Source: Gordonia sp. OPL2
GTDB lineage: Bacteria > Actinomycetota > Actinomycetes > Mycobacteriales > Mycobacteriaceae
DNA length: 64,000 nt
Assembly (NCBI RefSeq): GCF_003797825.1
Contig: NZ_RKME01000017.1
Coordinates: 57,635 to 121,634, forward strand
Reading direction: 5' to 3'
The position numbers and the translations under genes were made by a program. Below, piece by piece: positions 9,061 through 17,888 of this stretch (the first letter of the stretch is position 1; every line of letters begins with the position of its first letter). Below the pieces are notes generated by a model. The model saw only the letters and a list, made by a program, of their open reading frames with translations, had not been told where the DNA came from and made no database searches.

Positions 9061-9254
9061 TCGCCGATCGTGTCCAGAATTTCGCTGACCGTGTCCAGAA
9101 TCGCGCCCATCGTGTCCAGCGGCCGATTCGACCGGGCGCGCACCGTCAACTACCGATGGCACCGGGCACACTCGGCGAAATTCTGGACCCGGTCAGCGGA
9201 TTTCTGGACACACTCGGCGAAATTCTGGACACGGTCAGCGAGGATCTGGACCCG
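9061..9254. repeat. 21-bp repeat array in two opposed arms (inverted)
   Basis: The left arm 9063-9120 has three units of the type GCTGACCGTGTCCAGAATCGC. The right arm 9171-9254 has four units of the reverse type CTCGGCGAAATTCTGGACACG. The arms are complementary, including a 20-bp perfect match, so the region can fold into a long hairpin around a 50-bp loop. It belongs to the same family as the repeats at 32507 and 33609. It ends about 30 bp before the leaderless promoter of the next gene. Confidence 0.85.
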
Positions 9255-9286
9255 GTCGGCGGTGGGTGGACCCGCGTGCCATGGCC

Positions 9287-9292
9287 TACGGT
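9287..9292 (+). promoter_or_regulatory. -10 box of a leaderless promoter
   Basis: TACGGT lies exactly 7 nt before GTG 9300, which fixes the start of the nitroreductase gene and excludes the upstream repeat array from the protein. Confidence 0.55.
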
Positions 9293-9299
9293 GGCCGGT

Positions 9300-9875
9300 G
9301 TGCATGAGTTGATCGAAGGACGTTGGAGTGCCCGGGGTTACGACGCCACCGCGGAGATCTCGGTCGATGACCTGACCTCGGTGCTCGACGCTGGGCGCTG
9401 GGCGCCGACGTGGGGTCGTGTGCAGCCCGTACGTTTCGTGGTGGGCCGTCGCGCCGACGACACGTTCGCAGGCCTCACCGAGACGCTGACGCGTGGGAAT
9501 GCCGGCTGGGCACCGGCCTCGGCCGCCCTGATCCTGGTGTGCACGGCCGCCGAACCCGATGACGAGAAGGCACGCACCTATGCGGCCGTCGACGTGGGAT
9601 TGGCTGTGTCACAGATGATCCTGCAAGCCAACTCGATCGGGTTCAACGCCCACCCAATGGCCGGTTTCGACGCGGAGAAAGCCGTCCGACGCTTCGCGAT
9701 CCCGGAGGATCGCCGACCGCTGGTCCTGCTCGGGCTCGGCGCGGTGGCCGCGCCCGAGCAGGTCGCGAGTGACATCCGAGAGCGCGACGAACGTCCACGA
9801 ACCCGGCTCCCCCTCGACGAGGTGGCATTCGCCGACACCTGGGGACATCCGTTCACGAGCTCGCCGCACCCCTGA
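9300..9875 (+). CDS. Nitroreductase-family FMN oxidoreductase
   Basis: A 191-residue protein of the nitroreductase fold. It starts VHELIEGRWSARGYD, resembling the family RxSxRxF-type phosphate-binding motif, and continues with LDAGRWAPTWGRVQPVRFVV and a Gly-rich C-terminal segment (LLGLGAVAAP). Family members are FMN dimers that reduce nitroaromatics, quinones or enones with NAD(P)H. An in-frame extension to 8973 would translate the repeat array and is rejected. Single gene; substrate unknown. Confidence 0.8.
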   Translation: MHELIEGRWSARGYDATAEISVDDLTSVLDAGRWAPTWGRVQPVRFVVGRRADDTFAGLTETLTRGNAGWAPASAALILVCTAAEPDDEKARTYAAVDVGLAVSQMILQANSIGFNAHPMAGFDAEKAVRRFAIPEDRRPLVLLGLGAVAAPEQVASDIRERDERPRTRLPLDEVAFADTWGHPFTSSPHP

Positions 9876-9884
9876 GCTCGAGGG

Positions 9885-10295
9885 TCAGAAGCGGCTGCAG
9901 GTCTCCTTCGCCCGCTTGACCGCGGCACGGGTCTGCTTCATCTCCGGCCGGGTCAGGTGATGCTCACGGATGAACTTCCCGATCGCCGACTCGGTCGGAT
10001 GATTCTTGCGGAACTCCGCACGCTTCGCCTTCCGCTGCTCCTTCGTCATGGTGAGCGCTGTCTCGAAATGCTTCTTCATCGTCGGGTTCGCCTCGATCCG
10101 CTTCCACAGGGCCGGATCCTCCTTCGCGAGTGCGCGTTCGACCTGCGCGACGGAGCAGTTCGTTCCGGTCACCTGTGGATGCGGCGTGGGTGCCGGCGCG
10201 GCGGTGGCGACACCGCCGACGGCGATCGTCGATGCGATACCTACGCCCGCGAGGGTGCAGGCGACCCGTCGGGACATGCGGGAGTTGAGGTCCAT
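9885..10295 (-). CDS. Secreted hemophore-related protein
   Basis: The 136 residues begin with a signal peptide (Arg-rich start, hydrophobic core, cleavage near ATAAPAP). The mature part is small and helical with only two cysteines, one near its N-terminus (TNCSVAQVE) and one near the C-terminus (KETCSRF), and a segment DPALWKRIEANPTMKKHF. This layout matches the mycobacterial Rv0203-like hemophore-related family. ATG 10295 follows AGAAAGG; other in-frame ATGs at 10319 and 10277 are possible. Heme binding is inferred. Confidence 0.6.
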   Translation of the reverse strand: MDLNSRMSRRVACTLAGVGIASTIAVGGVATAAPAPTPHPQVTGTNCSVAQVERALAKEDPALWKRIEANPTMKKHFETALTMTKEQRKAKRAEFRKNHPTESAIGKFIREHHLTRPEMKQTRAAVKRAKETCSRF

Positions 10296-10343
10296 GGGGG
10301 CACATACCTTTCTGACCATCGGACGGCCGAGCCGTCGCGAGAT

Positions 10344-10366
10344 GCGTGCCGAGCACCTCGGCACGC
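10344..10366. promoter_or_regulatory. Perfect 10-bp inverted repeat upstream of the hemophore-like gene
   Basis: GCGTGCCGAG (10344-10353) and CTCGGCACGC (10357-10366) flank a CAC loop, 49-71 bp before the start at 10295. A minus-strand -10 candidate TAGCTT lies just upstream, so this could be an operator or a 5'-UTR hairpin. Nothing else is evident in 10367-10501. Confidence 0.55.
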
Positions 10367-10501
10367 GAGAGAAGCTATCGACCGCAGATGTGAGGCGACT
10401 GAGATTCTGCTCTCGAATTCAGTGTCATTTTCCCAGCTCAACGGCCATTTTGTCGCTTATGTGCGCTACTGGCGGTCGCGATCTCCGCACACCGTGCGGC
10501 G

Positions 10502-11302
10502 TCAGCGGACGTCGGCGTCGCGGTCGATCGTCGAGCGGTCGTCCGACCGGTACCACTCGACGAACCCCTTGGTTCCGTACGCCTCGAGCCGGCGCAGCGA
10601 TGTGTAGACCACCGCCTGCTTGCGTAGTGCGATCCCGCGCGCACCGGCGACCGCTCGGACTCTCTGCTGCAGCACTTGATCCTCGTCGACGTCCCCGATG
10701 CTCGTGCGCGGAAACCCGCCACACCGTTCATACATCTCGGCATCCACCGCGAGGTTGTTGCCGACGACCGCGAAACTCCTCCGCAACTCATCCGGTTGCG
10801 ACCGGGTGCGCCACCACTCGACGGCATGCCCCACCCGCCACAGGTGGCCGACGGCGTTGAACATCGCCGCGGAGGTGCCCTGCTCGCTCCGAGCGCGCAC
10901 CCGCCCGCCGACGAGACGCTTCCCATCGAGCAGCGGTGCCACCACGTTCGACAACCAGTCGGGTGCCGGCAGGGTGTCCGCGTCCGTCCTTGCGATGTAG
11001 ATCGCGCCGGTCGCGATCGCGTGGCGGAACCCGGTGTCGGCCGCACATCCCGTCCCCGGCTCGGTCTCGCTGATGACCTCGATCGGCACCGACGACGACG
11101 ACGCGACCCGACGCACGACGTCCGCGGTCCCGTCGGTGCTGTTGTTGTCGACGACGATGATGCGGAATCCGTGCAGCACCCGCCGGTGGACCACGTCGTC
11201 GAACGTCTGCGCCTGCAGCGCTGCGAGGGTGTCCGCGATGTACGTCGCCTCGTCGAAGGCCGGGATGACCACGGCGACGGCAGGAGTTCCGCTCGATGTC
11301 AT
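10502..11302 (-). CDS. Family 2 glycosyltransferase
   Basis: A 266-residue GT-A enzyme. It starts with VAVVIPAFDEATYIADTL, continues with VDNNSTDGTADVV and has a metal-binding DXD element in RTDADTLPAPDWL, then NNLAVDAEMYERCGGF and the EDQ of DVDEDQVLQQRV, which supply acceptor-site residues in this family. No transmembrane segment is seen, so it acts at the cytoplasmic face. The sugar and acceptor are unknown. It is divergent from the GH16 gene. Confidence 0.88.
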   Translation of the reverse strand: MTSSGTPAVAVVIPAFDEATYIADTLAALQAQTFDDVVHRRVLHGFRIIVVDNNSTDGTADVVRRVASSSSVPIEVISETEPGTGCAADTGFRHAIATGAIYIARTDADTLPAPDWLSNVVAPLLDGKRLVGGRVRARSEQGTSAAMFNAVGHLWRVGHAVEWWRTRSQPDELRRSFAVVGNNLAVDAEMYERCGGFPRTSIGDVDEDQVLQQRVRAVAGARGIALRKQAVVYTSLRRLEAYGTKGFVEWYRSDDRSTIDRDADVR

Positions 11303-11384
11303 TCGCCCATCCGATCACGGCGACCGTCAAATACCGGATTCACCCCAGCGAACACCGTACGTCCAGGTGTGGTAAGCCTATCCT

Positions 11385-12257
11385 GTGTTCAGGATTCGCA
11401 GCCGAGCTGTCGCCGCCGCCACATTCGCCCTTACCTCGGCACTCGCCGTTGCGATGATCACGCCCTCCCCGGCGCGCGCCGCCGACGTCGCGTTCGCCGA
11501 CGAGTTCAACGGCGCCGCCGGCACCGCGCCCAACAGCGCCTACTGGAACTACGAGACCGGGGCGGGCGGTTGGGGCAACAACGAGAAGCAGAACTACACG
11601 TCGTCCCGGCAGAACAGTCGGCTCGACGGCGACGGCAACCTCCTCATCGAGGCGCGCCGCGACGGCGACAGCTGGACCTCTGCCCGGATCAACACCAAGG
11701 ACAAGTTCGAGTTCACCTACGGCACCATCAACGCGCGGATCTCGATGCCGAAGGGACAGGGATTGCACACCGGGTGGTGGATGCTCGGCCACGACATCTG
11801 GGAGGCCGGATTCCCGGCGGCCGGCGAGATCGACATGGCCGAGTACATCAACAACTACGACTTCGTCCACATCGGTGTCCACGGTCCGACGGGCGAGGGC
11901 GGCTTCGGTTCACTCGACCTCGGCTCCGTCCGCGACGTCGTCCCCGATGGGATCCCGCTGCCGACCGGGCTCAATGGCCAGTACTCACGCGGCTCCGACA
12001 TCACCGGTATCGACCCGTCGGCCTTCCACACCTACGGCGTGCGCAAGACGGCGACAGCCATCACCTTCCTGTTCGACGGCGCGCCGTACTACACCGTCAA
12101 CCGCAGCGACCTCACCGCTGGCGAACAATGGGTCTACAACAAGCCGATGTACCCGATCCTCAACCTGGCGGTGGGCGGTACGTGGCCGGGAGCCACGAAC
12201 TCCTCCACCCCGAATCCCGGCACGGTCAAGGTCGACTGGATTCGCTATACGCCCTGA
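11385..12257 (+). CDS. Secreted GH16 family beta-glucanase
   Basis: A 290-residue protein with a signal peptide ending near ARA-AD (residue 32). The GH16 active-site motif is complete: GEIDMAEYI supplies nucleophile Glu148, assisting Asp150 and acid/base Glu153. The fold opening FADEFNGAAGTAPNSAYWNY is that of bacterial endo-1,3(4)-beta-glucanases (laminarinases), which cut beta-1,3 or mixed-linkage glucans outside the cell. No carbohydrate-binding module is attached. GTG 11385 is a suitable start. Confidence 0.92.
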   Translation: MFRIRSRAVAAATFALTSALAVAMITPSPARAADVAFADEFNGAAGTAPNSAYWNYETGAGGWGNNEKQNYTSSRQNSRLDGDGNLLIEARRDGDSWTSARINTKDKFEFTYGTINARISMPKGQGLHTGWWMLGHDIWEAGFPAAGEIDMAEYINNYDFVHIGVHGPTGEGGFGSLDLGSVRDVVPDGIPLPTGLNGQYSRGSDITGIDPSAFHTYGVRKTATAITFLFDGAPYYTVNRSDLTAGEQWVYNKPMYPILNLAVGGTWPGATNSSTPNPGTVKVDWIRYTP

Positions 12258-12301
12258 CCCCATCGGCACAGGAGTCGGCGTAACAGCCGACACTCCCACA
12301 T

Positions 12302-12331
12302 TTGATCCTCGCTCGGTCCTGGGAGTACAGT
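12302..12331 (+). promoter_or_regulatory. leuA leader promoter
   Basis: -35 TTGATC (12302-12307) and -10 TACAGT (12326-12331) are separated by 18 bp. The -10 ends exactly 7 nt before ATG 12339 of the Leu leader peptide, so the attenuator transcript is expected to be leaderless. Confidence 0.65.
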
Positions 12332-12338
12332 CCTGGGC

Positions 12339-12380
12339 ATGCAGCGCGCCCTCCTTCTCGGTTGCCGCGGCGGGGTCTGA
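12339..12380 (+). CDS. leuA leader (attenuation) peptide
   Basis: A 13-codon reading frame encodes MQRALLLGCRGGV and then TGA, with three consecutive Leu codons (CTC CTT CTC). It starts directly downstream of a promoter and is followed by a terminator hairpin before leuA. Leu-rich leaders before leuA are established in actinobacteria: stalling of the ribosome at Leu codons when charged tRNA-Leu is scarce should prevent the terminator and let leuA be read. Confidence 0.75.
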   Translation: MQRALLLGCRGGV

Positions 12381-12382
12381 AT

Positions 12383-12435
12383 CGACCGGCTCTCCGTCGC
12401 GGGGCCCTTTCACGCGCCGGTCGTCTTTCCCCATT
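12383..12435 (+). terminator. leuA attenuator hairpin
   Basis: CGACCGGC (12383-12390) pairs with GCCGGTCG (12416-12423), followed by TCTTTCCCCATT. Its 5' arm begins 3 nt after the leader peptide stop, so ribosome position can decide its formation. The alternative antiterminator partner was not resolved by eye. Confidence 0.6.
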
Positions 12436-12458
12436 CGATACACGGAGAACCGACCATC

Positions 12459-14312
12459 ATGGCAGCAGCAGACAGTTTCACCTCCGGCACGAGCCGCATC
12501 GTCGAGCCGTCCGGCCCCATCCCCGACGGTCAGGCCGTCTGGAACACCCAACGCAGTTCGGCGATGCCGGTACACCGGTACCGCCAGTTCGCCGACGAGG
12601 TCGAGAAGGTCGCGGTACCCGACCGCACCTGGCCCGACCAGGTCATCACCAAGGCACCGCAGTGGTGCGCCGTCGACCTGCGTGACGGCAACCAGGCACT
12701 GATCGACCCGATGAGCCCGGCCCGCAAGCGCCGCATGTTCGACCTGCTGGTCCGTATGGGCTACAAGGAGATCGAGGTCGGCTTCCCGTCGGCGAGCCAG
12801 ACCGACTACGACTTCGTCCGAGAGATCATCGAGGACAACGCGATCCCCGAGGACGTCACCATCCAGGTGCTGACCCAGTGTCGCGACGAGCTCATCGAGC
12901 GCACCTTCGACGCGTGCCGTGGCGCGTCGAACGTCATCGTCCACTTCTACAACTCCACCTCGGTCCTGCAGCGTCGTGTGGTGTTCCGCGCCGACAAGGA
13001 CGCGATCAAGAAGATCGCCACCGACGCCGCGCAGAAGGTGCTGGTCGAGCAGGCCAAGTACCCCGACACCGCCTGGCGTTACGAGTACTCCCCCGAGTCC
13101 TACACGGGCACCGAACTCAGCTTCGCCAAGGAGGTGTGCGACGCGGTCAGCGAGATCATCGCGCCGACACCGGAACGGCCGATGATCGTCAACCTGCCGG
13201 CGACCGTCGAAATGGCGACGCCGAACGTCTACGCCGACTCGATCGAGTGGATGCACCGCAACCTCGCCCGTCGTGACTCCGTCATTCTGAGCCTGCATCC
13301 CCACAACGACCGTGGAACCGCCGTCGCCGCAGCCGAACTGGGCTACCAGGCCGGCGCCGACCGGATCGAGGGCTGCCTGTTCGGCAACGGTGAGCGCACC
13401 GGCAACGTCTGCCTGGTGACGCTGGGTATGAACCTGTTCAGCCGCGGCGTCGACCCGCAGATCAGCTTCTCCGACATCGACGAGATCCGACGGACGGTCG
13501 AGTACTGCAATCAGCTGAACGTCCCCGAGCGTCACCCCTACGGCGGCGACCTGGTCTACACCGCGTTCTCCGGTAGCCACCAGGACGCGATCAACAAGGG
13601 CCTCGACCAGATGAAGGTCGACGCCGACGGTGCCGATCAGGACATGGACGACATCCTGTGGCAGGTGCCGTACCTGCCCATCGATCCGAAGGACGTCGGC
13701 CGCAACTACGAGGCCGTCATCCGGGTGAACAGCCAGTCGGGCAAGGGCGGCGTCGCCTACATCATGAAGGCCGATCACGGCATGAACCTGCCGCGCCGCC
13801 TGCAGATCGAGTTCAGCCGGGAGATCCAGAAGATCACCGACGGCGAAGGCGGAGAGGTCAATCCGAAGGCGATGTGGGATGTCTTCGCCGAGGAGTACCT
13901 GCATCCGATCTGGCCGCTCGAGCGGATGCGTCAGAAGGTCGACGCGGCCGAGGTCGACGGCGGTGAGGATTCCATCACCGCGGTGGTGAAGGTCGACGGC
14001 GTGGAGCGCGAGATCGCCGGCAGCGGCAACGGTCCGCTCGCGGCGTTCGTCGACGCGCTGTCGACCGTCGGCTACGACGTCCGGGTACTCGACTACAGCG
14101 AGCACGCCCTCACCTCGGGTGGCGACGCGAGCGCGGCGGCCTACGTGGAGACCGAGGTCAACGGCGAGACCGTGTGGGGCGTCGGCATCGCATCGTCGAT
14201 CACCACGGCGAGCCTGCGGGCGGTCGTGTCGGCGGTGAACCGCGCGTCCCGCGTGACCGCGCCCGCCGACGACACCGAAGCCGCTGCGGCACCGCGTACC
14301 TGGGCCCCGTAA
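12459..14312 (+). CDS. leuA: 2-isopropylmalate synthase
   Basis: Condenses acetyl-CoA with 2-oxoisovalerate, the first committed step of leucine synthesis. The 617 residues comprise a TIM barrel beginning near WCAVDLRDGNQAL (metal-binding DLRDGNQ) with LHPHNDRGTAVA supplying metal-site histidines, and a C-terminal LeuA regulatory domain (TAVVKVDGVEREI onwards) that binds leucine for feedback control. It is the long actinobacterial/yeast-like class. I saw no tandem repeat like that of M. tuberculosis LeuA. ATG 12459 has GGAG 11 nt upstream. Confidence 0.97.
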   Translation: MAAADSFTSGTSRIVEPSGPIPDGQAVWNTQRSSAMPVHRYRQFADEVEKVAVPDRTWPDQVITKAPQWCAVDLRDGNQALIDPMSPARKRRMFDLLVRMGYKEIEVGFPSASQTDYDFVREIIEDNAIPEDVTIQVLTQCRDELIERTFDACRGASNVIVHFYNSTSVLQRRVVFRADKDAIKKIATDAAQKVLVEQAKYPDTAWRYEYSPESYTGTELSFAKEVCDAVSEIIAPTPERPMIVNLPATVEMATPNVYADSIEWMHRNLARRDSVILSLHPHNDRGTAVAAAELGYQAGADRIEGCLFGNGERTGNVCLVTLGMNLFSRGVDPQISFSDIDEIRRTVEYCNQLNVPERHPYGGDLVYTAFSGSHQDAINKGLDQMKVDADGADQDMDDILWQVPYLPIDPKDVGRNYEAVIRVNSQSGKGGVAYIMKADHGMNLPRRLQIEFSREIQKITDGEGGEVNPKAMWDVFAEEYLHPIWPLERMRQKVDAAEVDGGEDSITAVVKVDGVEREIAGSGNGPLAAFVDALSTVGYDVRVLDYSEHALTSGGDASAAAYVETEVNGETVWGVGIASSITTASLRAVVSAVNRASRVTAPADDTEAAAAPRTWAP

Positions 14313-14415
14313 CCCGGCACGACCATTTCGGCAGAACCGTCGACCGACGGCTTCGGCGTCGGCGCGCGATCCTGCGCGTTCGACTCCGACGCGACGTGAC
14401 GTCGCACCCTGAACC

Positions 14416-14506
14416 CACGATGCACGGACGACCTCCGTGTCCATCGTGTCCGGGCATGGGCCGGGTCCCATCCGACGGCGGGCGATCCTCGCCGGGGACC
14501 CGGCCC
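14416..14506. terminator. Two hairpins after leuA
   Basis: The first, 14416-14428 with 14434-14448, pairs CACGATG-CACGGA with TCCGTG-TC-CATCGTG with a 2-nt bulge. The second pairs GGGCCGGGTCCC (14458-14469) with GGGACCCGGCCC (14495-14506), a perfect 12-bp stem. Together they fill the 14313-14609 gap and probably end leuA transcripts. Confidence 0.6.
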
Positions 14507-14612
14507 ACTCTCCTGCCCCGATCATCCTTTCCGGATGACGACACCGAGCGTCCCGCCGACGCACACTCCTAGGACAGGTCCTGCTCCGGGCCCGACGACG
14601 AGGAGGTCCATG

Positions 14613-15053
14613 ATGACCACCTCATCCGGTCTCGGTCCGATCGACTACGTGGTCGTCGAACTCCCCCGCCGGACAACGACTTTCACCGATGAGATGGCCG
14701 GCGAACTCGCCTCGCTCGTGGAGAGCGGTGTGATGCGGGTCCTCGATCTCTTGATCATCGAACGTGACCGCGACGGCACCGTCGACGTCACCGAGTTCGA
14801 GGACCTCACCGACGCCGGCCTCGGCATCCTCGACGGCGCACTGGCCGAGATCCTCGCGCTCGAGGACGTGGAGAACCTGGCGACCGCCGTCGCACCGGGC
14901 CGCTGTGCGGCCGTCATCGTGTGGGAGTACCTGTGCGCCCGGCCCTTTGCCGTCGCCGCGCACGCCGCCGGGGCCGAGGTGGTCGCGCAGGGCCGGATAC
15001 CGACACAGGCCATCGTCGCGACGTTGAGGTCCGACCCCGGCCAACGACCGTGA
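14613..15053 (+). CDS. DUF6325-like small protein
   Basis: A 146-residue acidic, soluble protein. It begins GLGPIDYVVVELPRRTTTF and has two repeated alpha/beta halves, similar to the DUF6325/DUF1269 group of unknown function found near stress genes in actinobacteria. ATG 14613 lies 6 nt after AGGAGG; ATG 14610 is too close. It converges with the LuxR regulator gene 3 bp away. No catalytic motif seen. Confidence 0.6.
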   Translation: MTTSSGLGPIDYVVVELPRRTTTFTDEMAGELASLVESGVMRVLDLLIIERDRDGTVDVTEFEDLTDAGLGILDGALAEILALEDVENLATAVAPGRCAAVIVWEYLCARPFAVAAHAAGAEVVAQGRIPTQAIVATLRSDPGQRP

Positions 15054-15056
15054 CCG

Positions 15057-17828
15057 TCAGATCAGATTGCGTTCGCGCGCGCGGTCGACGGCGTCGCGGC
15101 GGGTGGACACACCCAGTTTCCGGTAGATCGACTGCTGATGGGTCTTCACCGTGTTCACCGAGACGTAGAGATCCGCGGCGATCTCCGATGCCTTGTACAT
15201 CGTCGGCAGATAGCGCAGCACGACCAACTCCCGGTCGGTGAGCGGTTCGATCGGGACACCGTCGTCGACCGCCGGCACGGGCTCCCCGCCGCACGCCTCG
15301 ACGAGGTCGCGCAGGAACGCCGACTCCTTGTCGGCGAGTCGCTGGTGGCGGAGGAGTAGACCGGCGACCAGCGGCCCGGCGACGACGAACGGTCGTTTCT
15401 GGCCGACGGGTTCGGCGAGCCGCACCGCCGCGGCGATGTGTTCGAGCGCAACGGACTCCCTATGCAGCTGGGCCGAGGCCACCGCCGACAGCACCTGCGC
15501 CTCGACGACCTGGAGCCGGTACGGCGCGAACTCGGCTGCAGTGCCGAGAGTTTCGAGGGCGTCGGCGGGACGTCCGACGGCCAGGTAGGCCTTCGCGAGG
15601 ACGACCCGGGCGAGAGAACCCGCATAGGTGTCGCTGCGTGCCCGACCGGCGAGTTCGTCGATGACCACGGCGGCCTCCCCGACGACGATCCTCGTCTCCG
15701 CGGCGACGACCTCATGCCAACTGCTCAACAGCATCGGCAGCGATCGCGATCGGGAGCGTGCGAGATCCAGGCGACGGCATTCGGTACGGGCAGCATAGGC
15801 ATCACCGCGAGCGATGGCGATGCCGACCGCCGCGGCCTCGACGATCAGCCAGGCCCCGGTGTCGGAACCACCGGCCACCGCGCGACGACCGGCGGTCACC
15901 GCGCGTTCGGCTTCCTCGAGGTCGTGGTGTTCGAGATGCATCAGCGCCGCTGCCGCATACAGGGCGATCGCCTGTGGCTGACGGGTCCAGCCACGCCGTC
16001 TCGCCGCCGCCCCGATCTCCTCGACGCGGCTCCGCACCTGCGGCAGCTCACCCCGGACGAGGTCGACGAGCGTGAGGTACGTGCCGGCGGCCATCGCCAT
16101 CAACGACATCCCGACGCTCTCTGCAGCAGTCCGACTGTACTCCAGATCGGCTGCGGCGACGTCGATCTCGCCTCGCTGGAACATCCCGATGGCCCGGTTG
16201 TTGCGAGCCATCAGTGCGTAGGCCGGTGCGGCGGGCACGGCGGATCGGGGGACCTCGGTGACGAGATCGAGGATGGCATCGCAGCTCGGCACGATGTCGT
16301 CGAGGTGACCGTGCCGGGCGGTCACCATCCGGGTGAGCGCGATGACGACCCGCGTGCCCACCGTCGGCGATTCCGGGGAGTCACCCAGCAGTCGCGACGC
16401 GTCGTCGGCATTGCGCGCCATCACCTCGAAGTCACCGGCCTGATACGCGACGATCGCAGCCGCCAGCAGGGTGTCGACCGTCGGTCGACGGCCGGCCTCG
16501 GCCGCGAGTGGTGCCAGAGCCGCGGCGAGCGCGGGAGCCTGTGACGACAGCACGAGTGGCAGGGCGATCGTGCTGAGGATCTCCGACGCCTTCATCCACT
16601 CTCGCGCGTGCGCGTAATGCCGGATCGCGGAGATCGGGTCGTCCTCGGCGACGCACCATTCCGCCGCCCGACAATGCAATTCCGCAGGCGCGTCCGGGTT
16701 CTCGGCGGCGAGCCGGTCGACGAGCAACTCCCGGAACAGGGGATGGTACGCGTACCAGTCGGGCCGGTCCGACAACCGAACCGTCAACACGTTGTTGGCG
16801 ACCAGGTCGTCCAGCACGGCCCGACTGTCGGCGCGGCCGGACAACACGCGGGCCAGTTCGGCAGTCATCAGCTCGACGACGCTGGTGGACAACAGGAATC
16901 GTCGATCGGTGGGCGCGAGATCCTCGAGAACCTCTTCGAGCAGGTAGGCGGCGACGAGTTCGTTCTGCCCGTTGAACTGCACGACACCAGCATGCAGGTC
17001 GTCGCGCGCGCTCAGCACCGCCAACCGCAATCCGGTCGGCCATCCCTGGGTGCGTTCCAAAAGGGTGTCGACGTCGTCGTCGGAGATCTCGGCTCGTATC
17101 CGGGTGCAGAACTCGACGACGTCGTCGCGGGTGAACGTGAGGTCACCGGCGGTGATCTCGACCAGTCGCCCGTCGAGGCGCAGTTTCTGCAGCCGGAGGT
17201 CGGAGGCCTTGCGGGTGATCAGGATCAGGCGGAGTTGCCCGGGCCGGCGCCGGATCAGGTGGTGGATGGATTCGAGGACCTCGGGCCGGGTGATCCGCTG
17301 CACGTCGTCGAGGACGAGGGTGATCGGCACCGGGGACTCGGCGAGCCCGTCGATGACGAGGTCCATCTCCTGCTCGGCGAAACCGACTCCCGGCACGATG
17401 TCGCGCAACGCGCTGTGCGACGCCAGCGCGCCGGCGGCTTCCAGTGAGCCCAGGATGTCGTTCCAGAACGAGGCAACACCCGACGTGTCGTCGACGGTCA
17501 ACCAGACGAGCGGGCCGTCGAGCGGATGGTGACGGGTCCAGGCCGCGACGGCGAGCGTCTTCCCATATCCCGGACCGGCCGCCACCACTGCCACCCGCCC
17601 GGGTGAGCAGGCGGTCAGCGCAGCGTCGATGCGATGGAGTCGGACGTACCCCGCCGGGATCTCCGGTCGCGACGTGCGCAGCCGGAGACCCGGCGCCAAC
17701 CGTCCGCCTGCATCGCCCACTCGAGTACCCGATCTCTGTGCCCTGGCCCGACTCCGGGGATCTGCGTGAATCTTAGCCTCGCGATCGTGCATCGATCGGC
17801 CTTCATCCTGCACGGATGACGACATCAC
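15057..17828 (-). CDS. LuxR-family LAL/MalT-type ATP-binding transcriptional activator
   Basis: A 923-residue STAND-type regulator. The P-loop GPGYGKT is near residues 85-91 and the Walker B region ITLVLDDVQRI around 155. A long helical repeat (TPR-like) sensor occupies the middle, and a LuxR helix-turn-helix ends the protein (LTDRELVVLRYLPT, then NTVKTHQQSIYRKLGV). Such proteins are held inactive until an inducer binds the sensor region. The genes it controls are not obvious here. Confidence 0.9.
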   Translation of the reverse strand: MMSSSVQDEGRSMHDREAKIHADPRSRARAQRSGTRVGDAGGRLAPGLRLRTSRPEIPAGYVRLHRIDAALTACSPGRVAVVAAGPGYGKTLAVAAWTRHHPLDGPLVWLTVDDTSGVASFWNDILGSLEAAGALASHSALRDIVPGVGFAEQEMDLVIDGLAESPVPITLVLDDVQRITRPEVLESIHHLIRRRPGQLRLILITRKASDLRLQKLRLDGRLVEITAGDLTFTRDDVVEFCTRIRAEISDDDVDTLLERTQGWPTGLRLAVLSARDDLHAGVVQFNGQNELVAAYLLEEVLEDLAPTDRRFLLSTSVVELMTAELARVLSGRADSRAVLDDLVANNVLTVRLSDRPDWYAYHPLFRELLVDRLAAENPDAPAELHCRAAEWCVAEDDPISAIRHYAHAREWMKASEILSTIALPLVLSSQAPALAAALAPLAAEAGRRPTVDTLLAAAIVAYQAGDFEVMARNADDASRLLGDSPESPTVGTRVVIALTRMVTARHGHLDDIVPSCDAILDLVTEVPRSAVPAAPAYALMARNNRAIGMFQRGEIDVAAADLEYSRTAAESVGMSLMAMAAGTYLTLVDLVRGELPQVRSRVEEIGAAARRRGWTRQPQAIALYAAAALMHLEHHDLEEAERAVTAGRRAVAGGSDTGAWLIVEAAAVGIAIARGDAYAARTECRRLDLARSRSRSLPMLLSSWHEVVAAETRIVVGEAAVVIDELAGRARSDTYAGSLARVVLAKAYLAVGRPADALETLGTAAEFAPYRLQVVEAQVLSAVASAQLHRESVALEHIAAAVRLAEPVGQKRPFVVAGPLVAGLLLRHQRLADKESAFLRDLVEACGGEPVPAVDDGVPIEPLTDRELVVLRYLPTMYKASEIAADLYVSVNTVKTHQQSIYRKLGVSTRRDAVDRARERNLI

Positions 17829-17888
17829 ACTCGTGGTTCTGCGATTCTCATGAGGGAAGCGTCACCCGGAGCCGTCGGAGGTCGAGCC

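Noticed and set aside
8973..9299. N-terminal extension of the nitroreductase through the repeat array
   Set aside because: The extension is repeat-derived, not family-like, and the leaderless promoter fixes the start at 9300.
12258..12458. T-box riboswitch before leuA
   Set aside because: No T-box core sequence or stem I was seen; the Leu leader peptide explains the region.
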